From Jannaschia maritima (lineage in GTDB: Bacteria > Pseudomonadota > Alphaproteobacteria > Rhodobacterales > Rhodobacteraceae): DNA of 49,715 bases. The notes beneath the pieces were generated by a model. It had not been told where the DNA came from. It was given only the letters and a program-made list of their open reading frames with translations, and searched no databases. Position 1 is the first letter of the stretch. Each line of letters opens with the position of its first letter. Location: the NCBI RefSeq assembly GCF_030973515.1, contig NZ_JARGZA010000005.1, positions 200,001-249,715 on the forward strand, read 5' to 3'. This document shows positions 34,692-44,915 of this stretch, one piece after another. The translations under genes and the position numbers were made by a program.

Positions 34692-35281
34692 TGAAGAACC
34701 CGTCTTGTTGCGGTTTGCCCCCAACGAAGAGCCGCAAGTTCATACGCCAAACAGTATGGGCGACAACCATCTGGAGTTGCTCGATACTTAGCTTTCCGGC
34801 AGTCGCCCAAACCACCAACCCCCTGTCCGCCTTTGCCGCCTTCTGCTTCGACCCGCACCTCACCGCCACCACCGCGCAGGAGCGCATCGTCGCGGACGGC
34901 ACGCGGCTCGACTTCTACGACGCGATGCCGTTCTCGGCCCCCAACCCGACCTTCGTCACCGTGGGCACCCAGGGCAGGCCCCGCACGCCGGGCACCGACC
35001 GGCGGTGCGAGGTGTCGTTCGACGGCATCCGCGGGGCCGACGCGGTGGAAACGGTTCTGGCCGCCCTGGCGGACGAGGGGATCGACCGCGACGCGCCCCT
35101 GCCCGTCACCCATGCCGACGCGGCGCTGCCGGGCACCCTGCTGCTGGCCGCCCGCTATCTGAACCCGAACCGCATCGCCGTGGTCCATGCGGGCACGCGG
35201 ATGGGCCCCGACGACGTGGTCGAGACGTTCGCCTCCGTCGAGCGGCTGACCCCCCAGGCCAGCGCGGAGGCCGCCGAATGA
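34691..35281 (+). CDS. Exported two-cysteine protein with a composition break near its N-terminus
   Basis: The 196-residue protein has a late signal peptide (basic stretch KSRKFIRQ, hydrophobic core, PAVA cleavage near residue 39) and a mature domain with NPLSAFAAFCFDPHLTA, SAPNPTFVTVG, TDRRCEVSFDG and ALADEGIDRDAPL. Codons up to about 34,805 are AT-richer, like the upstream insert, while the rest is typical high G+C. The signal region therefore seems to come from the inserted segment, fused in frame to a resident gene. GGGGGGAAG precedes the ATG. It is coupled to the following lipoprotein gene (ATGA). Function unknown. Confidence 0.75.
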   Translation: MKNPSCCGLPPTKSRKFIRQTVWATTIWSCSILSFPAVAQTTNPLSAFAAFCFDPHLTATTAQERIVADGTRLDFYDAMPFSAPNPTFVTVGTQGRPRTPGTDRRCEVSFDGIRGADAVETVLAALADEGIDRDAPLPVTHADAALPGTLLLAARYLNPNRIAVVHAGTRMGPDDVVETFASVERLTPQASAEAAE

Positions 35282-35865
35282 TCCGCGCCGCCCTGCCCCT
35301 GCTGCTGGCGCCGCTTCTGGCCCTGTCCGCCTGCATGCCCGCCACGACGACGGGTTTCGCCCCGACGACCGAGACGGTCGCGCTGCAACGGATGCGCTTC
35401 GTGGTGGAGGCCGTGTGCCTGAACAACACGTCGCGGCAGTCCCAGGATCGGGCCGCCCGCGCGCTGGGCTTTCCGATCCGCGAACGCCGGGACGGCGGCA
35501 TCAACTTCGTCAACCCGGGCACGCTGACCTTCCTGCGCCTGGGCCCCGCGCCCGAACAGCGACTGAACGCCGGCACGGGGGCGGAACGGCGGTTCACCGG
35601 CAGCGGCTGCTCGGTCGGATCGCCCGCCGTGGACCTGACCGCGACGAACCGCATCGTGGGCGAGATCCTGGCCCCCCGGCTGGTGGAGGGCGACCGCACC
35701 GTGTCGGCCCCCCTGGGCGCCGGTCGCAACGCGGGTCAGGGGGTCGGGCTGTTCTTCGACGACCTGGCGATCACCGTTCCCTTCGCCACCACGATCATCG
35801 GCGACCCCGCCAGCGGGCAGGGCCGCCGCTTCGATCACCCCGTCATCCTGATCGTACACAACTGA
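35278..35865 (+). CDS. Putative lipoprotein in the suc operon
   Basis: The 195-residue protein has a lipoprotein signal ([10 protein letters not shown], Cys19), then [52 protein letters not shown] and a beta-rich C-terminus. The order early Cys, NP-T-F-RLG, later Cys resembles the gene just upstream, so the two may be distant paralogues. The ATG overlaps the previous stop by 4 bp. It ends 22 bp before sucD, so it is co-expressed with succinyl-CoA synthetase. Role unknown. Confidence 0.78.
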   Translation: MIRAALPLLLAPLLALSACMPATTTGFAPTTETVALQRMRFVVEAVCLNNTSRQSQDRAARALGFPIRERRDGGINFVNPGTLTFLRLGPAPEQRLNAGTGAERRFTGSGCSVGSPAVDLTATNRIVGEILAPRLVEGDRTVSAPLGAGRNAGQGVGLFFDDLAITVPFATTIIGDPASGQGRRFDHPVILIVHN

Positions 35866-35887
35866 CCGACCCGAGAACGGAGCCCCC

Positions 35888-36769
35888 ATGGCCATCCTCA
35901 TCGACGAGAACACCAAAGTCATCTGCCAGGGCTTCACCGGCTCGCAGGGGACCTTCCACTCGGAACAGGCCATCGCCTACGGCACCCGGATGGTGGGCGG
36001 CGTGACGCCGGGCAAGGGCGGTCAAACGCATCTGGACCTGCCCGTCTTCGACAGCTGCTTCGAGGCGGTGGAGCGCACGGGCGCCGACGCCTCCGTGATC
36101 TACGTCCCGCCCCCCTTCGCCGCCGACAGCATCCTGGAGGCGATCGACGCCGAGATCCCCTTGGTGGTCTGCATCACCGAGGGCATCCCCGTGCTGGACA
36201 TGATGAAGGTCAAGCGCGCGCTCGACGGGTCGAAGACGCGGCTGATCGGCCCCAACTGCCCGGGCGTCATCACGCCCGACGCCTGCAAGATCGGGATCAT
36301 GCCGGGCCACATCCACAAGCGCGGCAGCGTGGGCGTCGTCAGCCGGTCCGGGACGCTGACCTACGAGGCCGTGAAGCAGACCGCCGACATGGGCCTGGGC
36401 CAGTCCACCGCGGTCGGCATCGGCGGCGACCCGATCAAGGGCACGGAGCACATCGACGTCCTGGAGATGTTCCTCGCGGATCCCGAAACGCAGAGCATCA
36501 TCATGATCGGCGAGATCGGCGGCACGGCGGAGGAGGACGCGGCCCAGTTCCTCGCGGACGAGCGCCGCGCGGGCCGCTGGAAGCCCACCGCCGGGTTCAT
36601 CGCGGGCCGCACCGCCCCCCCGGGCCGCCGCATGGGCCATGCCGGGGCCATCGTTGCGGGCGGCAAGGGCGACGCGGAATCGAAGATCGAGGCGATGAAG
36701 CAAGCCGGCATCGTCGTCGCCGACAGCCCCGCCACCCTGGGCGAGGCCGTGAAAGAAGCGATCGGCTAA
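35888..36769 (+). CDS. sucD: Succinyl-CoA synthetase alpha subunit
   Basis: SucD binds CoA and carries the phosphohistidine intermediate. The 293-residue protein shows [37 protein letters not shown], the CoA-binding region, [19 protein letters not shown], and the phospho-His loop [16 protein letters not shown] (His near 250). Length is typical. CGAGAACGGAGCCCCC precedes the ATG. Unusually, sucC and sucD are separated here by three genes for exported proteins. Confidence 0.97.
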   Translation: MAILIDENTKVICQGFTGSQGTFHSEQAIAYGTRMVGGVTPGKGGQTHLDLPVFDSCFEAVERTGADASVIYVPPPFAADSILEAIDAEIPLVVCITEGIPVLDMMKVKRALDGSKTRLIGPNCPGVITPDACKIGIMPGHIHKRGSVGVVSRSGTLTYEAVKQTADMGLGQSTAVGIGGDPIKGTEHIDVLEMFLADPETQSIIMIGEIGGTAEEDAAQFLADERRAGRWKPTAGFIAGRTAPPGRRMGHAGAIVAGGKGDAESKIEAMKQAGIVVADSPATLGEAVKEAIG

Positions 36770-36772
36770 AGC

Positions 36773-38029
36773 ATGGAGGCGGACGAGACCCCTCCCCCCG
36801 CCGGTGACGACGGTCCCGCCAGGCCCATCGTCCTGGTGGTGCCGTCGGGTGCGGTGAACCCTCGGACGGGCGGCGGCCAGCGCAGCCGCATCCTGTTCGA
36901 CGGCCTGCGCCGGGTGGGGACCGTCACGGTCGCGGTCCTGGGCTTGCGGGAAGGCGACACCGGTGCGGCGGAGTTCTTTCCCGGCGCGGCCGACTTCGTT
37001 CCGATCACCACGCCCAGCTTCATGGTCCAGAAGACGGATCGGGCCGCCAAGCTGAAGCTGGTCGGCACGCGCCTGCTGCTGCCGGACATGGACCATGCGG
37101 CCGATGCGGACGTGCGTCGTCGCCTGAAGGCGCTGGGCTCGCCCGATGCGGTCTATGCGTTCCGCTACGCCCGGCCGTTCACCCATTCCGGGCTGACCCG
37201 CGCGGATGCCGCCCTCCTGGCGGTCGACCTGGACGACCGCGACGACCGCAAGACCCGGACGCAGATCGAAGGACGCTTGCGGATGCCCGGTGGCGCAGCC
37301 GCCGCACGGCTGGTCGCCCGACGCATCGCGGGGACGCTGCGGCGGCGCCTGTCGGGGGCGGACGTCGTCTGGTTGGCCAAGCCGGACGACCGCTTCGACG
37401 GGATCGGCGCGGCGCAGCCGGTCCTGCCGAACGTCCCGTTCCACGATCCGCCGGACGACGTCCCGTCCGCCGACGAGGGCGATGGCCTGCTGTTCGTCGG
37501 CACCTACGAGCACAAGCCGAACCGCGACGGCGTGGCCTGGTTCCTGTCGGAATGCTGGCCTCGCATCCGCCTCGCCCGCCCCGACGCGACGGTCCGGATC
37601 GTCGGCCTGGGCGGCTGGGGCAGCATCCGCGCGCGGTTCGACGGCCGGGACGGCATCCACATCGTCGGCACGGTGGACGCGGTGGGCCCCGAATACGTCC
37701 GCGCCCGCGCCGCGATCTCGCCCATCCACGAAGGGGCGGGCACGCAGATCAAGGTGGTCGAGGCTTGCGGCTATGGCCGGCCGGTGGTGGCCACCACGAT
37801 GTCGGGCTCCGGCTTCGGCGACGCGATGACCAGCATCATCCGTCCCTGCGACGGGGCCGACGCCTTCGCCGATCGCTGCATCGCCTATCTCTCGGACCCC
37901 GCCCTGGCGGCATCCGATGGCACGGCGTTGCGCGACATCCAGTCCGCGCAGGCCTCCCGCGGCGCCGCCGAAGCGCAGGTCGCCGCCGACGTCCGGGCGG
38001 GACTGGCCGCCCGGGGAACCCAATCGTGA
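36773..38029 (+). CDS. Glycosyltransferase (GT4-like)
   Basis: The 418-residue protein begins with a Rossmann-like strand and GGGQRSRILFDGLRRVG. A C-terminal GT-B half follows: LLFVGTYEHKPNRDGVAWFL, VRIVGLGGWGSI, GIHIVGTVDAV, and ISPIHEGAGTQIKVVEACGYGRPVVAT, the typical nucleotide-sugar site with E-G-G-x-x-K and E. It probably transfers a sugar during exopolysaccharide or envelope glycan synthesis; donor and acceptor are unknown. It starts 3 bp after the sucD stop and overlaps the next gene (GTGA), so it is embedded in the TCA operon. Confidence 0.87.
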   Translation: MEADETPPPAGDDGPARPIVLVVPSGAVNPRTGGGQRSRILFDGLRRVGTVTVAVLGLREGDTGAAEFFPGAADFVPITTPSFMVQKTDRAAKLKLVGTRLLLPDMDHAADADVRRRLKALGSPDAVYAFRYARPFTHSGLTRADAALLAVDLDDRDDRKTRTQIEGRLRMPGGAAAARLVARRIAGTLRRRLSGADVVWLAKPDDRFDGIGAAQPVLPNVPFHDPPDDVPSADEGDGLLFVGTYEHKPNRDGVAWFLSECWPRIRLARPDATVRIVGLGGWGSIRARFDGRDGIHIVGTVDAVGPEYVRARAAISPIHEGAGTQIKVVEACGYGRPVVATTMSGSGFGDAMTSIIRPCDGADAFADRCIAYLSDPALAASDGTALRDIQSAQASRGAAEAQVAADVRAGLAARGTQS

Positions 38030-38556
38030 GGGGGTCGCGCGACATTCCCCTGGCGCTGATTGTGGCCGCCACGACCGTCTTCGGCATCCCGGCCCGGGCC
38101 GACGGTCCCGGGGCCTGCACCACCGCCCCGACCTTCGACGCCGTCCTGTCCGCGCTCGCCGGCGAAGGGTGGTCCCCCATCGACACCCCCACGGATGCGC
38201 AGGCCGACACCCTCGCCTGGGCGCTGTCGGCCAGCTATCTGGCGGGCGACACGGGGGGCGAGACGCCAGACGCCATCCACGCCCTGCAGCGCCGTGCCGT
38301 GCCGGGCCTTGCACGCAAGGTGGACACCGACACGACCCGCACGCGCCTGCTGGCGGACGGCGCGGGCGGCGCGATGATCCTGACGCAGACCCGCACGATG
38401 CCCGACCGGGTCGAGCGCACCTGCCAGATCGCAGCCGGTTCACCCTTTCCGAACGCCCCGTCCGGCATGCTGGCCTTCGACGCCAGCGCCATCCCGGACG
38501 CCCCCCGAACGCTGATCGTCACCCATACCGTCCTGACGGAGGAGGTTTCCGAATGA
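38026..38556 (+). CDS. Exported two-cysteine protein before sucA
   Basis: The 176-residue protein starts at GTG 38026, overlapping the glycosyltransferase stop, and has a signal peptide (IPLALIVAATTVFGIPARA). The mature part has GACTTAPTFDAVLSALAGEGW (Cys about 31), TPDAIHALQRRAVPGLARK and RVERTCQIAAG (Cys about 136). It belongs to the same general plan as the other small exported proteins of this operon. The stop overlaps the sucA ATG (ATGA). Function unknown. Confidence 0.75.
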   Translation: MRGSRDIPLALIVAATTVFGIPARADGPGACTTAPTFDAVLSALAGEGWSPIDTPTDAQADTLAWALSASYLAGDTGGETPDAIHALQRRAVPGLARKVDTDTTRTRLLADGAGGAMILTQTRTMPDRVERTCQIAAGSPFPNAPSGMLAFDASAIPDAPRTLIVTHTVLTEEVSE

Positions 38557-41540
38557 CCGACCAATCCCCCAACGACGTCTTCCGCTCCACGTCCTTCATG
38601 CAGGGGCAGAACGCCGACTACCTGGAACGGCTCTATGCGCGCTACGCGGACGACCCCTCGGCGGTCGACGCGTCCTGGGCGGACTTCTTCAACGCCATGG
38701 AGGACGGCGGCGGGGCCACGGAACAGGGCCCGTCCTGGGCGCGGCCCGACTGGCCGCCGCAGCCCGCCGACGACCTGACCGCCGCGCTGACCGGCGAGTG
38801 GCCCGCCCCCCCCGCGGATGCGGGCGGCAAGGCGCGGGCCTCCGGCGCGGCGGAAGCCGAGGCCGCGGGCGACAAAATCAAGGCCAAGGCCGCCGAGCGG
38901 GGCGTCGAGGTGTCGGACGCGCAGGTCCGCCAGGCCGTCACCGACTCGATCCGCGCGCTGATGCTGATCCGCGCCTACCGCATCCGGGGCCACCTGGCCG
39001 CCGACCTGGACCCCCTGGGGATGCGCGCCCAGACGGAGCATCCGGAGCTGGACCCTCGCTCCTACGGCTTCACGGAGGCCGACCTCGACCGGCCCATCTT
39101 CATCGACCAGGTCCTGGGCCTGGAGGTGGCGACCCTGAACCAGATCATAGCCATCCTGCGCCGCACCTACTGCGGCACCTTCGCCCTGCAATACATGCAC
39201 ATCTCCGACCCCGAGCAGTCCGCCTGGCTGAAGGAGCGGATCGAGGGTCTGGGCAAGGAGATCGAGTTCACGCAGAACGGCCGCAAGGCCATTCTGAACA
39301 AGCTGGTCGAGGCGGAGGGCTTCGAGAAGTACCTCCACGTCAAGTACATGGGCACCAAGCGCTTCGGCCTGGACGGCGGCGAGGCGCTGATCCCCGCCAT
39401 GGAGCAGATCATCAAGCGCGGCGGCCAGCTGGGCCTCAGCGACATCGTGATCGGCATGCCCCATCGCGGCCGCCTGTCCGTGCTGGCCAACGTCATGGGC
39501 AAGCCCTACGAGGCGATCTTCAACGAGTTCCAGGGCGGCAGCTTCAAGCCGGAGGACGTCGACGGGTCCGGCGACGTCAAGTACCACCTGGGCGCCAGTT
39601 CGGACCGGGAGTTCGACGGCAACACCGTCCACCTGTCGCTGACCGCGAACCCCTCGCACCTGGAGGCGGTGAACCCGGTCGTGCTGGGCAAGGTCCGCGC
39701 CAAGCAGGACCAGCTGGGCGACGCCGACCGCACGAAGGTCACGGGCGTGCTGCTGCACGGCGACGCGGCCTTCGCGGGCCAGGGCGTCGTGGCCGAATGC
39801 TTCGCCCTGTCGGGCCTGCGCGGCCACCGCACCGGCGGCACCATCCACATCGTCGTGAACAACCAGATCGGCTTCACGACCGCGCCGCATTTCAGCCGGT
39901 CCAGCCCCTATCCCACGGACAACGCCCTGGTGGTCGAGGCGCCCATCTTCCACGTCAACGGCGACGACCCGGAGGCCGTGGTCCACGCCGCCCGCGTGGC
40001 GACCGAGTACCGCCAGAAGTTCCGCAAGGACGTCGTGCTCGACATCTTCTGCTACCGCAGGTTCGGCCACAACGAGGGCGACGAGCCCATGTTCACCAAC
40101 CCCCTGATGTATAAGCGCATCAAGGGCCAGAAGACGACCCTTTCGCTCTACACCGAGCGGCTGGAGAAGGACGGCCTGATCCCCAAGGGCGAGGTGGAGG
40201 ACCTGAAGGCCGCCTTCCAGGACCGCATGGCCCAGGCGTTCGAGGCCGGAAAGGACTACAGGCCCAACAAGGCCGACTGGCTGGACGGGCGGTGGAAGAA
40301 CATCGACCGCCGCGGCGACGGCGACTACGTCCGCGGCGCCACCGGGATCGCGGAGGCCACGTTCGACCAGGTGGGCGCCGCGCTCACGAAGGCCCCCGAC
40401 GGCTTCCCCCTGCACAGGACCGTGGACCGCCTCCTGGAGGCGAAAGCCAAGATGTTCGCCTCGGGGACCGGCTTCGACTGGGCCACGGCGGAGGCGCTGG
40501 CCTTCGGATCGCTGCTGACCGAAGGCTACCGCGTCCGCCTGTCCGGCCAGGACAGCACGCGCGGCACGTTCAGCCAGCGCCATTCCGCCTTCATCGACCA
40601 GGAAACGGAAGACCGCTACTATCCCCTCAACCACGTCCGCGACGGCCAGCAGCACTACGAGGTCATCGACAGCGCCCTGTCGGAATACGCCGTCCTCGGC
40701 TTCGAATACGGCTATTCGCTGGCCGAGCCCAACGCCCTGACCATGTGGGAGGCGCAGTTCGGCGACTTCGCCAACGGGGCGCAGATCATGTTCGACCAGT
40801 TCATATCCTCGGGCGAATCCAAGTGGCTGCGGATGTCGGGCCTCGTCTGCCTGCTGCCCCACGGCTACGAGGGTCAGGGGCCGGAGCATTCGTCGGCGCG
40901 CCTGGAACGCTTCCTGCAGATGTGCGGGTCCGACAACTGGATCGTCGCCAACTGCACGACGCCGGCCAACTACTTCCACATCCTGCGCCGTCAGCTGCAC
41001 CGGACCTTCCGCAAGCCCCTGATCCTGATGACGCCCAAGTCGCTGCTGCGGCACAAGCTGGCCGTCAGCACGAAGGCGGAGTTCCTGGAAGGGTCCACCT
41101 TCCACCGCGTCCTGTGGGACGACGCGCAGCACGGCAACTCGGATCTGACGCTCAAGCCCGACGACGGGATCGCGCGCGTCGTGATCTGCTCGGGCAAGGT
41201 CTATTTCGACCTGCTGGAGGCGCGCGACGAGGCCGGGCAGGACGACACCTACATCCTGCGGCTGGAGCAGTTCTATCCCTTCCCGGCGCTCGCCATGGTC
41301 AAGGAGCTGGAACGCTTCAAGCAGGCCGAGATCGTGTGGTGCCAGGAGGAGCCCAAGAACCAGGGCGGCTGGACCTTCGTCGAGCCGAACCTCGAATGGG
41401 TGCTGACCCGCATCGGCGCCGCCAACACGCGCCCCCGCTATGCCGGGCGCGCCGCCAGCGCGTCGCCCGCGACGGGTCTGGCCTCGCAGCACAAGGCACA
41501 ACAAGCCGCGCTCGTGAACGAAGCGCTGGGACTGGAGTAA
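38553..41540 (+). CDS. sucA: 2-oxoglutarate dehydrogenase E1 component
   Basis: SucA decarboxylates 2-oxoglutarate with thiamine diphosphate and passes succinyl groups to the E2 lipoyl arm. The 995-residue protein has the usual layout: FRSTSFMQGQNADYLERLY at the N-terminus, IRAYRIRGHLAADLDPLG, GMPHRGRLSVLANVMGKP, LTANPSHLEAVNPVVLGK, the ThDP/Mg site VVNNQIGFTT and CYRRFGHNEGDEPMFTNP, then LPHGYEGQGPEHSSARLERF and CQEEPKNQGGW near the end. The start at 38553 is preceded by GGAGG and overlaps the previous stop. It is followed 3 bp later by sucB. Confidence 0.98.
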   Translation: MTDQSPNDVFRSTSFMQGQNADYLERLYARYADDPSAVDASWADFFNAMEDGGGATEQGPSWARPDWPPQPADDLTAALTGEWPAPPADAGGKARASGAAEAEAAGDKIKAKAAERGVEVSDAQVRQAVTDSIRALMLIRAYRIRGHLAADLDPLGMRAQTEHPELDPRSYGFTEADLDRPIFIDQVLGLEVATLNQIIAILRRTYCGTFALQYMHISDPEQSAWLKERIEGLGKEIEFTQNGRKAILNKLVEAEGFEKYLHVKYMGTKRFGLDGGEALIPAMEQIIKRGGQLGLSDIVIGMPHRGRLSVLANVMGKPYEAIFNEFQGGSFKPEDVDGSGDVKYHLGASSDREFDGNTVHLSLTANPSHLEAVNPVVLGKVRAKQDQLGDADRTKVTGVLLHGDAAFAGQGVVAECFALSGLRGHRTGGTIHIVVNNQIGFTTAPHFSRSSPYPTDNALVVEAPIFHVNGDDPEAVVHAARVATEYRQKFRKDVVLDIFCYRRFGHNEGDEPMFTNPLMYKRIKGQKTTLSLYTERLEKDGLIPKGEVEDLKAAFQDRMAQAFEAGKDYRPNKADWLDGRWKNIDRRGDGDYVRGATGIAEATFDQVGAALTKAPDGFPLHRTVDRLLEAKAKMFASGTGFDWATAEALAFGSLLTEGYRVRLSGQDSTRGTFSQRHSAFIDQETEDRYYPLNHVRDGQQHYEVIDSALSEYAVLGFEYGYSLAEPNALTMWEAQFGDFANGAQIMFDQFISSGESKWLRMSGLVCLLPHGYEGQGPEHSSARLERFLQMCGSDNWIVANCTTPANYFHILRRQLHRTFRKPLILMTPKSLLRHKLAVSTKAEFLEGSTFHRVLWDDAQHGNSDLTLKPDDGIARVVICSGKVYFDLLEARDEAGQDDTYILRLEQFYPFPALAMVKELERFKQAEIVWCQEEPKNQGGWTFVEPNLEWVLTRIGAANTRPRYAGRAASASPATGLASQHKAQQAALVNEALGLE

Positions 41541-41543
41541 CGC

Positions 41544-43181
<1,638 letters not shown>

Positions 43182-43193
43182 CGAGGATCGGTT

Positions 43194-43898
43194 TTGAACG
43201 GCCGGTTCCCCTCCAGTTGGTCGAACGTTTTCACGAACGTCGGTATAGGTGCATTGGCAATAGCCTATTACCACGCGTTCTACAGCATCTATGGATCATA
43301 TGAGCACGCGGGAATCTTCCGCTCAGTAAGCGATCGTATGGCGGGCAGCTTTCGTGAGATCGTGCTGCAAGTCGAGCTTATTGATAGGAGAGTTGGCGAT
43401 GATCTCGGGAATGAAGGCTTCAAGGCAAGCCGACTTCTATTTTTTACCTTACTGGGTATATTTATATCCTTCATTCTAGGTGAAGTTTTGATCCGTGGCA
43501 CCATAATGATACGAGAGTTTGGAGCCCGATTTGCGCGTCGCCTAACCTCAGAGGAGATCAGGGGTTCGTGGAAGGCTCGTGTGTTCGGAAATGATACGCC
43601 CATGATATCGTCTCTCATAAGAAGTGGTGATCAATCGAGCCTTTACGCCTTCCACCAGTTTCAGATGGTTTATCAACTACTGTATGGCGTGGGTGGATTA
43701 TGTATCATAATACTATTTGGTGAGCTTTTTGCAAATATCCGGATTCTTGGTCCTGTATCCGGCTTCCTTCTGACCACAGGCTCGTGGGAATACCTCGCCT
43801 TCGGTTTGATCACGATAGTTCTTGCAGAAAGGGAACGTTACCAGATGCGGTCCGCCTTCCCGCTGAAGGAGAGAACAAATATGGAGGAGGGGCTCTAA
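43194..43898 (+). CDS. AT-rich membrane protein of unknown function after sucB
   Basis: The 234-residue protein has hydrophobic segments at about 13-33, 81-103, 166-186 and 188-210, with charged stretches between (FGARFARRLTSEEIRGSWKA; IRSGDQSSLYAFHQFQMVYQ). I do not recognise a family. The first reasonable start is TTG 43194 (upstream GAGGAT). Base composition is sharply lower than in the operon: the 60 bases from 43441 are 35% G+C, with codons such as ATA, TTA and AGG. It sits between sucB and dispersed inverted repeats, so it is probably a recent insertion into the operon. Confidence 0.7.
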   Translation: MNGRFPSSWSNVFTNVGIGALAIAYYHAFYSIYGSYEHAGIFRSVSDRMAGSFREIVLQVELIDRRVGDDLGNEGFKASRLLFFTLLGIFISFILGEVLIRGTIMIREFGARFARRLTSEEIRGSWKARVFGNDTPMISSLIRSGDQSSLYAFHQFQMVYQLLYGVGGLCIIILFGELFANIRILGPVSGFLLTTGSWEYLAFGLITIVLAERERYQMRSAFPLKERTNMEEGL

Positions 43899-43990
43899 CT
43901 ACCGTGAGGTAGCAAACGTAGGGTGGGTGAAACCCACCATCGTTTGCCATGTAAGCGTCTCGCCATGGTGGGTTGTACCCACCCTTCATG
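43899..43990. repeat. REP-like inverted repeat, copy 1
   Basis: A hairpin (CTACC, GTGA, GGTAG) is followed by CGTAGGGTGGGTGAAACCCACCAT, a 23-bp spacer, and the inverted arm ATGGTGGGTTGTACCCACCCTTCATG. Each arm itself contains a GGGTGGGT...ACCCACC palindrome. The same architecture recurs at 44269-44349. Such GTAGGGTGGGT elements are dispersed intergenic repeats in many bacterial genomes. Confidence 0.8.
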
Positions 43991-44020
43991 TCGGATGGAC
44001 GAAACATAGCGAAAGCACCC

Positions 44021-44257
44021 ATGACCACCGAACAGAAGCACTCGATCGACGACAGCCCGCCGCTCCCGGACGACTTCTTCGAGAATGCGGTTCCCTGCAC
44101 CGAGGAAGCCGCGATCGTCGCCGTCGCTCGGCAAGACCTTTCGGACGAGGAACGCCGCTATCGCGCCGTCATGGCGTATCTCGTGCGGGCCCACGACGAC
44201 GGCGTACCCCTCGCGGAGGCTCTTTCCATCGCTCGAACCGACATCGCCGCCGAGTGA
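44021..44257 (+). CDS. Small acidic hypothetical protein between two REP-like repeats
   Basis: The 78-residue protein starts TTEQKHSIDDSPPLPDDFFE and continues with EEAAIVAVARQDLSDEERRY, MAYLVRAHDDGVPLAEALSI. It is soluble and mostly helical. Composition is high G+C, like the host genome and unlike the preceding membrane gene. GAAAGCACCC lies just upstream of the ATG. A longer reading from 43973 would extend into the repeat and is rejected. No family recognised; probably real given its amino-acid make-up. Confidence 0.55.
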   Translation: MTTEQKHSIDDSPPLPDDFFENAVPCTEEAAIVAVARQDLSDEERRYRAVMAYLVRAHDDGVPLAEALSIARTDIAAE

Positions 44258-44268
44258 TCGAACGACCG

Positions 44269-44349
44269 TAGCAAGCGTAGGGTGGGTGAAACCCACCACT
44301 GCCGGACTTCGAGGGGGGCGAGATGGTGGGTTGCACCCACCCTACACGC
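44269..44349. repeat. REP-like inverted repeat, copy 2
   Basis: AAGCGTAGGGTGGGTGAAACCC and the mirror arm GGTGGGTTGCACCCACCCTA surround a 20-bp middle part. The left arm is nearly identical to copy 1 at 43913-43940. The two copies bracket the small gene at 44021-44257 in the same overall orientation. Confidence 0.8.
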
Positions 44350-44502
44350 TGGACGAACCGCCGCGCCCCCGCCCTGCGCAGGGGTCTTTCGCCAAACCGG
44401 CGCTCCCGTATCCGATGGACCCGACGCGGTGAATCCGATCCTACCCGCGCAAGCCGGTTACGCACCCTTCACCCCTTGCACCCCCGCCCTACCTCCCACC
44501 CC

Positions 44503-44742
44503 ATGCAACTCCTCCTCCACCTCACCCCCGCAGACCGCGACGCGTGGCGCGCCGACTTCGACCGGAACGCCGAGAACCGGATGAACGCGGGCCTCACCCT
44601 CCTGCAATTGTGGCACGACGCGGACGGCACCGGCGTCACCGCGCTGTTCGAGGCCAACGACCGCGCGAAGGCTCAGGCCTGGATCGACCGCGAAGCGGCG
44701 ACCGGCCCCGCCATCGACGCCCGGTTCCTGCGCACCGCATGA
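44503..44742 (+). CDS. Small hypothetical protein (possible ferredoxin-like alpha/beta fold)
   Basis: The 79-residue protein (MQLLLHLTPADRDAWRADFD; AGLTLLQLWHDADG; VTALFEANDRAKAQAWID) has the strand-helix-strand-strand-helix pattern of dimeric alpha/beta-barrel small proteins (DUF3303/YCII-like). I recall similar small genes between sucB and lpd in other Rhodobacterales. No catalytic residues identified. The ribosome site is weak. Its stop overlaps the start of the next gene (ATGA). Confidence 0.7.
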   Translation: MQLLLHLTPADRDAWRADFDRNAENRMNAGLTLLQLWHDADGTGVTALFEANDRAKAQAWIDREAATGPAIDARFLRTA

Positions 44743-44915
44743 CGCCCGTGCAGCGCGCGATCCTGTTCTGGGCCATCCGCGTCGCCATCGCGGTCGCGCT
44801 GGTGGTCGCGGTGCAGGCGATCCGCGGGCCCGACCCGTTCCTGTGGTGGCTGGCGGCGGGCTACACCGTGCTGACCACGATCACCACGCTGATCCTGCTG
44901 CGGCGCGGACGGTGA
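44739..44915 (+). CDS. 58-residue membrane protein
   Basis: Two hydrophobic helices, about 8-27 and 33-53, joined by the short loop IRGPDPF, with a basic C-terminus LLRRGR. It is translationally coupled on both sides (ATGA with the previous gene, GTGA with the next), which supports it as real. No family or function can be assigned; a small inner-membrane protein is predicted. Confidence 0.65.
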   Translation: MTPVQRAILFWAIRVAIAVALVVAVQAIRGPDPFLWWLAAGYTVLTTITTLILLRRGR

